Positions 21,039 to 32,247 of a DNA stretch of 40,434 bases are shown piece after piece. The position numbers and the translations under genes are program-made. The notes beneath the pieces were generated by a model. That model was not told where the DNA came from. It did not search any database and saw only the letters and a program-made list of their open reading frames with translations. Origin of the DNA: Pleurotus ostreatus/Saccharomyces cerevisiae fusant (Eukaryota > Opisthokonta); assembly GCA_024196135.1 (NCBI GenBank), contig JAMQCK010000196.1:1-40434 (forward strand), read 5' to 3'. How positions within the stretch are numbered: position 1 is the first letter of the stretch; every line of letters begins with the position of its first letter.

Positions 21039-21142
21039 TCAATGGTCTTCGACGCAACGCAGTTGTGCAGCATACGATATACATATTGCGACGACAGAGA
21101 TACACGCGTGAGAAGCATACGATGTAGAGAACAGCTCGCTAG

Positions 21143-21869
21143 CTATGCCTTCTTCTTGGTGCTGGCGGAGGTGTCGACGGGTGGTAGCCAGGACACGGGG
21201 TTTGACCTGTACATTGGCCAGGGTGGAATAACGAGCTGGCGGACCATGGGATAAGTGGAACAGCGAATGCGAAGTCCGATGAGGGGAAGGTGCGAGCGTT
21301 AAGGGACATCCGAGCGGAGGAGGTCGTCGTGCATGGGACCGAACGGCAATGGGTAAAGAGCGAAATCAATGCGTATGAATGTTCAAGAGACAGGTCAGAG
21401 ATAGATAGTCAGTACGAGTATAGATAGGCATGGGCGCAGAACGCACCACCGCTGCCAACACCACGAAGGAACCGAGTGCGCTGAAGGTGACCTTCATTGA
21501 TTGGGAGAAGTAGCCGGCGAAGAAAGACAGGACCTGGAATGGGATCAGTAAGCGTGTACAGGCAGTACATTCGAGGCTAAATTAGACGTTCTGCTCCCCA
21601 TCCTTTGCCCATGAGGCAAGACGGGGTGCATCGAAAGGCGCCAAGGGTGCGCGATTGGCACAGCGCAAGGGAGTAAAGTGAAATAAAGGGGGAAAACACG
21701 TACCGTCCCCGCTATCAATATCGAGCGCGCAGCCTCTTCAGCATAGTGCTGCCCCACAAAGTCCTGAAGAGTAACAGGACCATCAGACACAATGATGCAT
21801 CGCGAATCACGGCGCACGCACGATGTTGCCCTCGAAGAACTCCTTCAGAAAGTCCAGCGGCGAAGACAT
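21143..21869 (-). CDS. SPC1: Signal peptidase complex subunit 1 (SPC12 family)
   Basis: This small ER membrane subunit of the signal peptidase complex supports cleavage of signal peptides at the Sec61 translocon. Predicted exons on the minus strand: 21869-21822, 21763-21704, 21533-21447 and 21236-21143. The peptide starts MSSPLDFLKEFFEGN, continues DFVGQHYAEEAARSILIAG, a second hydrophobic segment SALGSFVVLAAV, and the family hallmark IPPWPMYRSNPVSWLPP. The expected lysine-rich end (DTSASTKKKA, stop at 21143) is one base out of frame after a CCCC run near 21178. Without a shift, translation would run to a stop at 21039 with a 50-residue atypical tail. Identification is firm; the 3' end is not. 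The next gene starts divergently 490 bases away. Confidence 0.82.
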
Positions 21870-22358
21870 CTCGTAGCGGGAGGAATGGTGGTATCAAGAG
21901 TCTGGGTATCTTTAGACCGGAGCCGACGCGTATGGAAGGGAGAAAGGAAGTCTGGTTGTCGATGTCGTTGACGGCGACTTGGGCGACGTGGTCGAGGACA
22001 AGGAGTACCGGCCCGAGGTCCGACAGCGGCGTCACAGCGCGGCGCGGTCCGTGTAGGTCCGCATGGGTCCTCGACTTCATGGCCTTCGCTTGACTTTGAA
22101 CTTCATCAGAATCCTGGTTTCCGCACTCAAGCGACGCGTATTCTCTTCAAAGGCAACATAAATCAGAGATGGCATAGCACCAGAATGTACAGAAGAAGCC
22201 TCGACCCTCCACGCCTGACGCGCGAGCCTGAAAGGATCCATGCACAAAGGCCTTCCCCGGCATCACTCAAAGACCTGCCCCTCTGCCACCCCGAACCGAT
22301 CGTGCCGAGGCGAGTGATATAAAGGCTGCTCGCGTACTTCCTGGTACTTCCTGCCACC
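21870..22358. promoter_or_regulatory. Divergent promoter region with TATA box
   Basis: This 490-bp interval separates the start of the signal peptidase subunit gene (minus) from the repeat-rich protein gene (plus). GATATAAAGG at about 22316 is a TATA-like box about 40 bases before the ATG at 22359. A minus-strand frame starting at 22080 lies in another frame upstream of the SPC1 start and is read as 5' leader. Confidence 0.5.
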
Positions 22359-25300
22359 ATGCGCACTTCCCCGCCTGGCGTGGATATTTCTCCGCCGCTC
22401 ATGGCAACTTCACCTACTTCCCCGCCTTCGATGGGTGACCCTCCGCCTCTCGACGCGGCATCCCCGGCTTCAATGGGTGGCTCTCCGCCTCCTCATAGCA
22501 CTCCCCCTCCTCACATTGAGTCTTCCTCTCCTCGCAAGGCACCCTCTACCCCTCCTATAGGTCCAACCATCGCACCACGGAACACCTCCGACCATCCCAC
22601 GACGCCCGATCGTTGCAGCAACATCGACGGTCTATCCAGCGCCTGCCACCGCGCATTCGACACGTCCCTTCCATTGAGCCCATCGCTCGCGTCGGCTCTC
22701 TCGGCTGCGGCGAAGAGCCGCTCGCCCTCGCCTTCGATGGGTGGCTCGTCCGCGCTTTCGATGGGTGGCCCGCCCCCTGGTTATCCCTCGCCCTTGCTCT
22801 ATCGCTGCCCTCCGCCTTCTCCCTGTGGCACTCCTCGCACACTCCGCGACGATGGGTACGCGTCCATCGCAGTGAGTGGCAGTGGTGTGCACGACAAAGA
22901 CTTCGCGGCGCGCGTGGAGGAAGTGCTGCGTCGCAGGCTGACCGTCGAGGACGGCTGGCGGCTGGCAGGCGAAAGCGATTGTAGGTTGTCTAGCGAGGGC
23001 GGTTGCGAGAGTGACAGGGAGTGGCGCTTCCAGCCGCAGGATCCGGAGGAAGATGAAGAAGAGGAGCTGACGATCTATGTGGCGAGGCCAGGTAGCATGA
23101 GGGACGATGCGAGCAGCGCGATGGCGAGGAACGTGAGTGACGCGATCATGAAGAGCGACAGCAAGATGCACGACGTCGCGGGCAGCATCAACGTCAGTCT
23201 TCACCCTCCCGACCTCGATGCCGCCCTCCCCATCCCCGATCCCATCCCGCCTCCCAGTATCCGATGGGGCCCCGGGCGCAAGAGCTACGGTGTGCTGGGT
23301 ACTCGGCGCACCCCCAGCAGTCAACCGACCATGCGTTCCGTTCCCAGTACTCTTGTTGATGGCGCTCCGAGTGTTGGTCCCTTCTTCGTTCCGAGTGCTG
23401 GTCCCGTCTTCGTCCCGAGCGCTCGTCCGAACGTCGTCCAGGGTGTTCGCCCGAATGCTATTCCGATTGTTCGCCCAGACGGCACTCGTCTCGATGTTAT
23501 TACTCGTCCGGATGCTGCCCCGAGCCCTATCTTTCACATTCCTGATCAACAGGCGCCGGTCGAGGTGAGTGGCCGTCCAGTGCCAACTGGGCCTTCGATG
23601 CTGACCACACTCTTCTAGGAGATGCCAGCCATGGCCATGCAATCCCTCCAATCCGCCGACATGCCATCGCCGTCGTTCGATTCCGCGTACGCGCCGCCGG
23701 GTGGCATCCCGCACTCGCCGATGTCGCCCACCGCGCGCTCGCCGTCCAGTGACGCCTCGTATATTACGTCGCTCACCTCGGATTCTGCGTCGCCCACCTA
23801 CCCAGCGTCGCCCATCGCTAGTCCACCATTCACCCCCACCAAGCAGCGATCCCCTGTACAGTACCGTTCCGTAACCGAGCCCCTTGCTGCACTAGGACCG
23901 CGGTCACCTGGCGCGATGGGGCCGTGGTCGCCCGCCGCGATGGGACCGTGGTCGCCCGCTCCGTACGTAGGCGCCCAGGTGTCGCGCACATGCTTCCGGG
24001 AGACCGTCTCGGAGCCACTGCAGCGCAAGCTGCCGCGGACGCGCGCGAGTGTTCGCACTACCTCGTTCATGGATGATCCTGTCTCGCCAGGAGCGGGGCA
24101 TGTTGCCTCGGAGGCCAACTACATCGCATCGCCACCGACTACTCCTGGGTTCTCTCAGGAAGACGAAGAGGACTGGAGCTGGGCGCTTGCTGGGGGACAG
24201 GGCGCGCCCGCAGTCATGGACAGGCGTCCTTCGACGGAGACCGTTTCGAGGGACGGTAGCAGGCGCACGTCGATGGAGGAAGATTGGCGCGCGATGCAGG
24301 ATACGAGCCTGCGCTCCTCGATGGATCCGGGCCATCGCTCATCGACGCAGAATGGCCGACATTCGTCGACGGAAGTGACAAACCAAACGGAGCGCAACTG
24401 GCGCGCCACCCAACAATTCGACTGGCGCGCATCGCGCACGGGCAGGCCCGTTCGACGCAGCTGGGAAGTGAAGGATCGCCAGGTGTCGGACGGTGGTGTA
24501 CGCTTTGTGTCGGATAGCGGCGTACGCACGATCTCGGATAGCGGTGCATGCTTTGTGTCGGATAGCGGCATGACCTCGGATAGTGCCGTGCATGGGCGTG
24601 ACGCGACAAACACCAACTTCCGCCGCGTGGTCTCCGACGGTCGTCTTGATTTGCAACTAGGTCGTCTTGATTTACCACCAGGTCGTCTTGATTTACCACC
24701 AGGTCGTCTTGACTTAGCACCAGGTCGTCTTGATTTACCACTAGGTCGTCTTGATTCGCCACTTGGACCGATGTCACTTCCACGGTCGCCGCTCTCGCCT
24801 TCGCGCGGCCCATCGTCGTCTCCTCGCGGCCCACTCTCGCCCTCACACGCGCCACTCTCGCCCACACGCGCGCCACTCTCGCCCTCATACGCGCCACTCT
24901 CGTCCTCATATGCGCCGCCGTCGCGCACGCAGAGATCCTTCGCGCGCGCCTCGTCCACCCCCGAGGGCATCCTTCGCCACTCGGATTATGACATCCTCCG
25001 CCACTCGGACGATGGCATCCTCGACCTACCCGGCACCCCGCGCCACAAGGACAGCCGGCGCACGAACAGCGCGCGGCACGTCCACTTTGGTGGGGAGCAG
25101 CGGGTTGTGTCAGGTGGTGGGCATCGGGCTGTGTCCGGTGGGGAGCAGCGGGTTGTGTCCGTCGGTGGGCAGCGAGTCACGTCCGGTGGTGGGCAGCGTG
25201 TCACGTCCGGCGATGTGTTTGGCGCGTCGCCGCCGAGCGAGCAGGGTTGGCGCAACTCCATGTCGCCTCCAGGCGAACAGGGTTGGCGCGACGATCGCGC

Positions 25301-26444
25301 AACAGAGGACGACGATCGCGCAACAGAGGACGTCGACCCGCTCCAGAATGCGGTCGACATGGTGCGCAAGGCGATCGACGCAGTGAGGAAGGCGGTCGAG
25401 CCGGCGGGGAAGAGGGCGGTCGAGCCGGCGGGGAAGAGGGCGGTCGAGCCGGCGGTGAAGAAGGCGGTCGAGCAGGCGGAGGAGGTGGCTGCTGATGCAG
25501 GAGGCGGGACGATTGCTGATGCGGGGAGCGGGACGATTGCTGATGCGGGGAGCGAGACGATTGCCAATGCAGGGAGCGAGATGGACAACAACAGCAACGC
25601 AGAGAAGTCCGCCCTTGACGACATGGTCTATCGCGAGGTTATGCGCGCGGCGCTGGGCGATGGGTGGGAGGCGGCGACACCGACCGCGAGCTCGCGTCAG
25701 GCGGCCACAAGCCCGCGTCGGGCGTCGGACGACCAGAGCTCACGCCCGCGGTTCAAGAGCGACGAGGATAAGAAGGGCGGCGAAGGCGACGCAAAGGGAA
25801 GCGGCGAAGGCGACGCAAAGGGGAGCGGCGAAGGCAACGCAAAGGGAAGGGGCAAGGCCCCCCACCCTCGCAGCAAGCGCGATCGGCGCGGGCGTCCGGA
25901 TGCGAAGGGCGCCAAGGGTACTCAGGTAACGTCGAATCCAGGTGCACGAGAATCGTCGCAGGGCGCTCATGCAACGTCGCAGGAGGCTCATGCGCCTCGC
26001 AAGAAGTCGAAGGATCCCAACCTGTCCCGGGACGGTCGAGCGCTCGACGAGGCCATCCGCGCGGCGATGGCGGACGAGCCGCTGCCGACGTGGCAGGTGA
26101 GCAAGGACCGGACGAGCAATGTCGTGGCGCTGCAGATGCAGGCGCTCGCGATGTCGCAGGATGCGAGTGACGCGAAGGCAAAGACCGCGAGTGACGCGAA
26201 GGCGCAGGCCGCGAGCGAGGCAAAGGCGCAGGCTGCGAGCGAGGCAAAGGCGCACGCTGCGGGCAGGGTGAAGCCTCAGGCTTCGAACAGCACGAATTCG
26301 GCAGCTGCGAGAGACGTGAAGTTGAAGTCTGCCAGCGAGGCGAAGCCGGGACCTGCAAGCGCCGCTATGTCGCGATCTGCGAGCGACGCGGGAGGTCTCG
26401 GTACCGACAAGACGACGTTTTGGGACAACGCCCGTGGCACGTAA
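22359..26444 (+). CDS. Large disordered protein built of many tandem repeats
   Basis: Two exons, 22359-23564 and 23619-26444, are joined by a 54-nt intron (GAG|GTGAGT to CTTCTAG|GAG, phase 0) that removes the TAG at 23616, giving 1343 residues. No globular domain is recognised. The protein is a chain of low-complexity segments: SPPSMG-type Pro/Ser repeats at the N-terminus, PNV/PSARP-type repeats, VSDSGV repeats, GRLDLPP repeats, SPSRGPLSP repeats, GGEQRVVS/GGGQRVTS repeats, AVEPAGKR repeats, TIADAGSG repeats, GDAKGSGE repeats and a final ASEAKAQA array. The two long frames on either side of the intron should be read as one gene. Function unknown; the SP/TP and RRTS-like sites could be phosphorylated (inference). 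Confidence 0.65.
24639..24764 (+). repeat. 21-nt in-frame repeat, six copies
   Basis: GGTCGTCTTGATTTACCACC plus A, with variants, is repeated six times head to tail, encoding GRLDLPP. Several copies use TTA, normally among the rarest leucine codons in such GC-rich genes, so the repeat stands out in codon use from its surroundings. Confidence 0.75.
25380..25580 (+). repeat. Two adjacent in-frame 27-nt repeat arrays
   Basis: Within the repeat-rich gene, about four copies of a 27-nt unit encoding AVEPAGKR are followed by about four copies of a different 27-nt unit encoding TIADAGSG. Both arrays are in the same reading frame. Confidence 0.65.
25775..26270 (+). repeat. In-frame GDAKGSGE and ASEAKAQA arrays
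   Basis: Three 24-nt copies (GGCGAAGGCGACGCAAAGGG type) lie near 25775-25850. A set of units encoding ASDAKAQA or ASEAKAQA lies near 26160-26270. The latter could form a lysine/glutamate helix. Confidence 0.6.
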
Positions 26445-27567
26445 CTTATGTGGCGCAGAATGCTTATGCGCAACTCGCAGCCTACTGAGTAGATTAGATG
26501 CTGTAATGATTTCGTTATGAAGATTAAACTGTACCTTCTAGTGAAGATCATGCGAGCGTGTGGTATTGGTGTGGTAAGGAACAAGCGACTTGGTCACCAG
26601 AATAAGCGACCTAGTTGGACGCTGCTGGAACATGACAACAACTAGCTTCGTGCCTCTCTCGTCTCGACCGGTGTTCGCTGCGCCGGCTAACGGGCTTTAT
26701 TGAATTTGAGGCGACGGGAGGAAGCCCAGGAGATCGGCGTGCATGTTTCCCGGGCCTTCGGAAACGGAGGGCACGGAGAAGGGGCGTGCGGAATGCGAGT
26801 GTCGGCGCTCTGGTCGGTGCCGGGGGATGGCAGCTGGTGGATGGCGACAGACCTAGAGAGGCGGGTTACGGAGGGCGTATCGCCGGAGCAGGCTGCTGGG
26901 CACCGTCGCTCGAGTACTCTTTCATATGTCGCTGTCGCGAGTCTGTGTGGGCGTTCGAAACAAAAGCCAGGGCCAGGAACGCATTGTTAGATGGCCGAAG
27001 AGGCTCAGATTGAGTGAAGGCTGAAGGCAAAGTCTGCTTCGCGTTCGGCTCGGCGCATCAGCCGCTTATGTCAGCGCGCTCGGCGTAGTCCGCCCCAAGT
27101 TGACCGCGACGTCGACCTTGTGCCGTTCGATGCCAATGACAGTCCGCGCGCCTTCGCAGATTCTCTATTCAGCGCGATCTTAGAATGCTGGAAGCCTGGA
27201 ACCCGCGCTGGCGGCCTCGCGCGGGCCCGGGTCCGCGATGGCCGACCTCCCGCTCTTGTCCTCCCCGAGCCTAACGCGCGCAGAGAACCTGTCCGCCAGA
27301 CTCCACATCTCGCAGAAGAATTAGGCAGGCATCCCGCGCTATGCGGGGGGCGGCGGGGACTTCCTTGACATTTCCGGCACAAGGTGCGCATGCGGCACAC
27401 CTGGCGAAGATGCGTGCTCGGCTACGGCAATGTATCGATTGCCCTCTAACCAAGAGTAAATGAAAGTCAGTCGGTCGGTGCTATATAAGAGGTGGGAGAG
27501 TCCGCGGTGATTGCCCTACCCTACTTCTCCATCCCCTTCCTTCGCCCATCCCTCCCCTCGCCTCGAT
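26445..27567. other. Intergenic sequence and P450 promoter
   Basis: No gene was assigned. Short frames occur on both strands at 26700-27370 with no recognised family; one on the plus strand (27120-27368) has a fairly protein-like N-terminal half. The 3' end contains TATATAA at about 27483, about 80 bases before the P450 start codon. Confidence 0.4.
27481..27491 (+). promoter_or_regulatory. TATA box of the P450 gene
   Basis: CTATATAAGAG lies about 80 bases upstream of the start codon at 27568, a usual distance once a short 5' leader is allowed for. Confidence 0.5.
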
Positions 27568-30500
27568 ATGACCTCGACGATCCCGCAGCCGGCAGGGTGG
27601 CCGTTCATAGGCAACATCTTCGAAATCGACACCAGTACGTCGGTCAGTTTCATACGCTCTCTTTCTCCTCACCGTCTACTCAGGCTTCTCCTGCCAGACT
27701 TTCCATCGCCTCATGCAACAATTCGGCGAGATCTACCAGCTCAATCTAATGGGTTCGTTACCCCATTCGTCTCGATGCATATCGCTCGACAGATGCCCTC
27801 AGGAAGGCGACTCATCGTAGTCAGCTCGCACGTGCTCCTAAACGAGCTCTCGGACGATAGAAGATTCAAGAAGGCCGTCGGTGAGCTATACCCACTATAG
27901 ACTGTACTCCTCAGCCAACCAAACGCCATTGTACTTACCTTGGACGCACAGGCGGCGCCCTGATGGAAGCGCGAAATCTCCTTCATGATGGGCTATTCAC
28001 AGTACGCATCGCTCCTTGTTCCGTCTTCTACTAATCTTACCCATCCTAGGCATTCAACCACGAAGCCAACTGGGCAGTCGCGCGTAAGTAGACACGATCT
28101 GCACGTCTGCCTCGCAGCTTACCAACCCTCCGCGCAGACCGCCTGCTGTCGCCGTCTTTCCGTGAGTTAGGCCTTCAGTCCATGCGCATGCTTCTTCCAC
28201 GCGCATGCCATCTATGCCCTCTACGCGCCCTTCCTCTTCTACGCACATCACCTCTTGACGTGCACTACCTCTTCCACGCGCGATGTGATGATCACGATTA
28301 ACATCTTCGACAGGCCCGTCCGCCGTGCGCCAGACTTTTGACGTAAGTATTGCGATTCGCACAGAATAAAGCCTTTTTATTGCGCGTGGTATAGTACTAA
28401 TGTCTATCATGCAGGGCATGCGCGAGATATGCGCCGACCTCGTCGGAAAGTGGATGAGGTGAGTAGTATGGGTTGCGCGGGTCCTGTTGCTCCATGGCGC
28501 GCGAAGGCTCTTTTCCTTGGATTATCATCCGCGGAGTTTTCTCTTCTGACTCGCGATGGCTCCTCTCCTGCGTGCGAGGTTGAAGCTATTCGTGCGTGGG
28601 AGATTGAAGCTCTTCGTGCATGCGAGGCTGAGGCTGACGCCGCTCGCGGAAACTCTGAGCCTGATATCGAGGGAAAGCCTGGCGCCGCGCGCGGGAACAC
28701 TGAAGCTAACTATACTCTTACCCAGAAACGACGATCAGGCGCCGATCGACCTGACCGCCGACTTTACGCGTCTGGCGCTGGATACAATCGCCTACTGTAC
28801 GATGTCCTATAGGTGAGTGGGTTGAGCCGCGGGCGGTCACGTCGTCAGCCGTCGATGAAAGGCGCTAACTCCTACCTCAGAATGAACTCATTTGCGACGG
28901 TAAGCTTCAATGATTTACCTCGGCGTCCTTATCGAGCATTGGGTCCTCCCAACCTGACACGGGGCTAACCCTCCCCATTCAGGACGAGCCACCCCGCTTC
29001 AACGAAGCCATGTCCTCCTTCCTGCTAGAGTGTAACGGCCGGGCCAATAGGCCCTACCTTGTCAACCTTTTCATGCGCGGGCGCAACGCGGCGTATACGT
29101 CGAATATCGAGTATATGAGGGGAGTGGCGGAGAAGAGTGAGTATACTCTTTGTTTGTTAAGTGCGGAGGGTGTTTGTTTGCATCTTCCGGGGCTTACTAC
29201 CTGCCGAGTGCGGGAGCTCTCGCCGAGCTTCCCTTGCCAAACCGGGCCATCCACCGAGCGTCTGATCCCACCTACCAACGAAGCACTGGAAGACTGACCT
29301 TCCTCCCAACCCTAGTTATCGCCGAGCGCCGGATCTCAGGGCGCGAGAAGCACGACCTTTTGCATGCTCTCTTGCATGGGCGCGATCCCAGGACGAAGGA
29401 AGGGCTATCGGACCGGGAGGTGGCCGATAATGTGGGTTTTTCATTCTACTATACTTCTGCGATTGGCGATCGTTCATTTATTGACTGGCTATCCTTCATT
29501 CATTTATTTTCGTCTCCCCGGCTGGCAATCGCTCGGTTATCCTCTCTATCCTTACCTCCCCGGTGGGCTTTCTGCGCTCCACGACTGGCGCTAATTCGTC
29601 CCCTTAGGTCTTAACCTTTCTCCTCGCTGGCCACGAGACGACGTCGGGTGAGTCCTAGCTCAGCGATCTTCTCCTCGGACCATCTTCTCTCTCGACGATC
29701 TTCTGATTGGATTGTCAGCAACTATGTCCTTCGCGATTTACTACATCCTGAAAAACCCGGAAATCCTGCGTAAATTGCAGACGGAGATATATACGGTGGT
29801 GGGCGACCAGCCGATACAGTGCGAGGATCTGGATCACTTGCATTATCTGACGGGTGAGTGCTTGAGTCGAGGGTGATCCATGAGAGATGCATAGACACGA
29901 AGTTAACGGATCGCCCAGCCATCCTGCGCGAGACGCTGCGATTGCAGCCCCCCGCGTTCATCCGCGTAGTCTACTCCGTCGAGGACACGACGATAGGCGG
30001 CGGCAGGTACGCTATACCCGCGGGCTCGGGGATCGCCCTCCTGATCCGTGAGGCGCATCGGGATCCTGCGGTGTGGGGCGCGGATGTGAGTCGATCTTTG
30101 CTGGTCTGCTGTCTGCTTCTTGGGCCTTCTTTGCTGGCCTTCTGGCCTGCTGAAGAGTCTTGTTGCCACGTTCTGCCTGTCTGCGAGAGCACGTTTTTGC
30201 TGTCTCCGAGCCGGCGGCAGATTTCTCCGGAAGTCTACGCTTGATTCAGACTCAGTAACACGTTTTCCTTGGGCTCGCGCACATTTTCCGTTCCCAAGAG
30301 CCAGCTTTTAGCCCCGGATGTCCACGATCGCCTGTACTACACTCACCTTCAGAGATTGCGCTCGTCTATCACGCCGCGGATATAGTCTTTCGCGCCACGG
30401 ACTTGCTTTCATAAACCACGGAGCTGCCTTCCGTGAACACGAAGCTAACAGACACGCAGGCGCACGAATTCCGCCCAGAGCGGATGGCAGACGGTCGATT

Positions 30501-30919
30501 CGAAGATTTACCTGTGCGTGCTCATGCTAATATTCGACGTGACTACCTGCTAACCAACTCTTTCTCCGCGTGCAGCCCAATGCATGGCAGCCGGTGAGTA
30601 CGGGCGTCCAATTTCTCTGTCCCATCTCTTTCAACCTCGCAATGAAGGCCGACCATCCTCGACACCTAATGGTCGTCTTTGAATTCTGATGGTCAATCGA
30701 CTGACTACCCCTTCCTAGTTTGGCTACGGCGCCCGCGGATGCATCGGGAAGAACTTCTCGTGGCAGGAGATGCGGCTAGTGCTTTGCACACTGGTCCAGC
30801 AGTTCGACCTCGCGCTCGCCGACCCATCATATGAACTGGAGCTGTCGCAGGCGATGACCATCAAGCCGAAGAATCTGGCGATTCGGGCGACGCCGAAGCT
30901 GCTGAAGGCGTGTTGTTAG
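27568..30919 (+). CDS. CYP505/BM3-like cytochrome P450, heme domain only
   Basis: Eighteen predicted exons (27568-27634, 27684-27752, 27803-27880, 27952-28001, 28050-28083, 28138-28161, 28314-28342, 28415-28458, 28726-28812, 28881-28899, 28983-29136, 29316-29431, 29608-29647, 29719-29853, 29919-30085, 30460-30513, 30576-30593, 30719-30919) join in frame to 461 residues. The start IPQPAGWPFIGN has no membrane anchor. Visible are GLFTAFNHEANWAVAHRLLSP, the I-helix AGHETTS (264-270), K-helix ETLR (320-323), EFRPERM, and the heme loop FGYGARGCIG with Cys403. This matches self-sufficient fatty acid hydroxylases (P450foxy, BM3), but the protein ends at IKPKNLAIRATPK plus a few residues. The FMN/FAD reductase half is absent, so it would need a separate redox partner such as CPR (inference). 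Confidence 0.88.
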
Positions 30920-30989
30920 GCTCGGTGGCTGGTTGAACTCGGACGGGCTGCGGAAGGGTTAGATGGACGGATAAGAGAGGGCCGGACTG

Positions 30990-31080
30990 ATAGACGGCGG
31001 ACGAGTTAATGGACCGCGGATGGGTTAAATGGACCGCGGATGGGTTAATGGACCGCGGACAGGTTAATGTATCACGGGCG
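30990..31080. repeat. 20-nt minisatellite downstream of the P450
   Basis: ATGGACCGCGGATGGGTTAA is repeated three to four times with small changes; a more degenerate copy precedes it. No coding reading is supported. Confidence 0.65.
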
Positions 31081-32142
31081 GACTTGCAGGGCACGGCGGC
31101 TCTGATAGAGCGTAGGTGGACTGATAGGACGTGGGAGGGCTTGGATCGTAGGCGCGTCGACGGACCTCAGTAGGCATCCGCGCCTACGCGTTGTCTATAT
31201 CGATGTGAGTAGGCTCAACCTGTCAGGGTAAGCCGCGGTCCTGACCTTCCTCCTTCAGACCCTATGTACATTCGCGACGTTTCTTAATACGTGTCGGTGG
31301 CGTTGACGGTCAGCTGGCGTACACTCCAGAATGCTGGTGGACACTCCAGAGTGCTGGTGGGCACTTCTGTGTTGCTGGCGCACCCTGCAGAGTGCCCGCT
31401 ATCGGCTGCGCGAGGACGAATACCTGGTGCCACAAATGTTTCTCACCACCGCTGGCCAAATATGATGGTGTACAACGCCTAGTTTCGGGTTCTGCCGCGT
31501 TGGTGCGCCGACTTGCGTCGGAAGGGCTGTCTACTCTCCGAAGGCTTTCTTCATAATTGACGACGCCAGGTTATTCAGCGCTTGCTCGTGCGCCACTGGC
31601 ATATTCTGTTATGACTGTCCGCTATGCACGAAGACACCCTACGGCAAGTCCTCTCTTGCGGAGTCTGCGACGGAGATGTCAGGCGCTTAGAGCTGACCTG
31701 CCTAGACGCTTCATTATGTGTCGCTGGACCTCGGTAGTGGCAGCATAACTCGGCGTTGAGCGTTAGACTTTGCTGCTCTGGGAGTATTCGAAGCCTCTAT
31801 TACGCCAGATGGCGTCAAGCCACAATGGCACTTGCGTCCGCCGTTATCTAATCAGCCTCCGCTATCGCCTGCGGTGGGTCACCCTCCTCCTCGATCGCGA
31901 AACTCAGGTCTGACTACGTGCTCCGCGCTCGACCCGTCCTCGGCTATCCTGCGCCTGGGTCCTGCGCCCTCGGCACCTCCCGACGTGGAATGGTCGCGAA
32001 TGCGATCGATAAAGGGCAGTTCCCACCTTCATGCCGTGCGCGACAGCGATGCGCGGTGGACGAGCGTCAATGGGCTGCGATAATGGGCTGATTGCGTGCT
32101 GTTTGCTACCCTTTGCAAATTCCCCGCGCTCGACACCCGGCG

Positions 32143-32151
32143 GCATATAAG
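32143..32151 (+). promoter_or_regulatory. TATA-like box of the dioxygenase gene
   Basis: CATATAAGG lies about 100 bases upstream of the ATG at 32248. Confidence 0.45.
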
Positions 32152-32247
32152 GAACGCGCCCGCCCCCGACATGCCCAACGCCAAGCGCCCCGCGTCCTCG
32201 ACCCCTTTCCCCGAGTCCCCCACATTTACGCGTCGAATAACACGAAA

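Larger units (their letters stand above)
30920..32247. other. Intergenic sequence, minisatellite and TauD promoter
   Basis: No reductase-like or other gene was found downstream of the P450. A 20-nt minisatellite lies at 30990-31080 and short GCTGGTGG/ACTCCAG repeats at 31310-31400. CATATAAGG at about 32145 is a TATA-like box about 100 bases before the dioxygenase start. Confidence 0.5.

Noticed and set aside
20701..21105. Third copy of the F-box/CxxC gene on the minus strand
   Set aside because: Only a short string (VYMICPAF and neighbours) resembles the CxxC exon, the second cysteine is missing and no other exon was found.
20358..21254. 298-codon plus-strand open frame as a gene
   Set aside because: Its 3' part is antisense to the signal peptidase subunit exon, the N-terminal half is Pro/Arg-rich, and no family was recognised. 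Kept only as an unassigned region.
23218..23714. Separate genes on both strands within the repeat-rich gene
   Set aside because: These are shadow frames of the GC-rich coding strand; the intron at 23565-23618 explains the single stop codon between the two long frames.
24155..24970. Minus-strand frame with DESGAYEGESG-type repeats as a protein
   Set aside because: It is the antisense reading of the in-frame SPSYAPLSP and GRLDLPP repeats of the plus-strand gene; it has no independent start or splice support.
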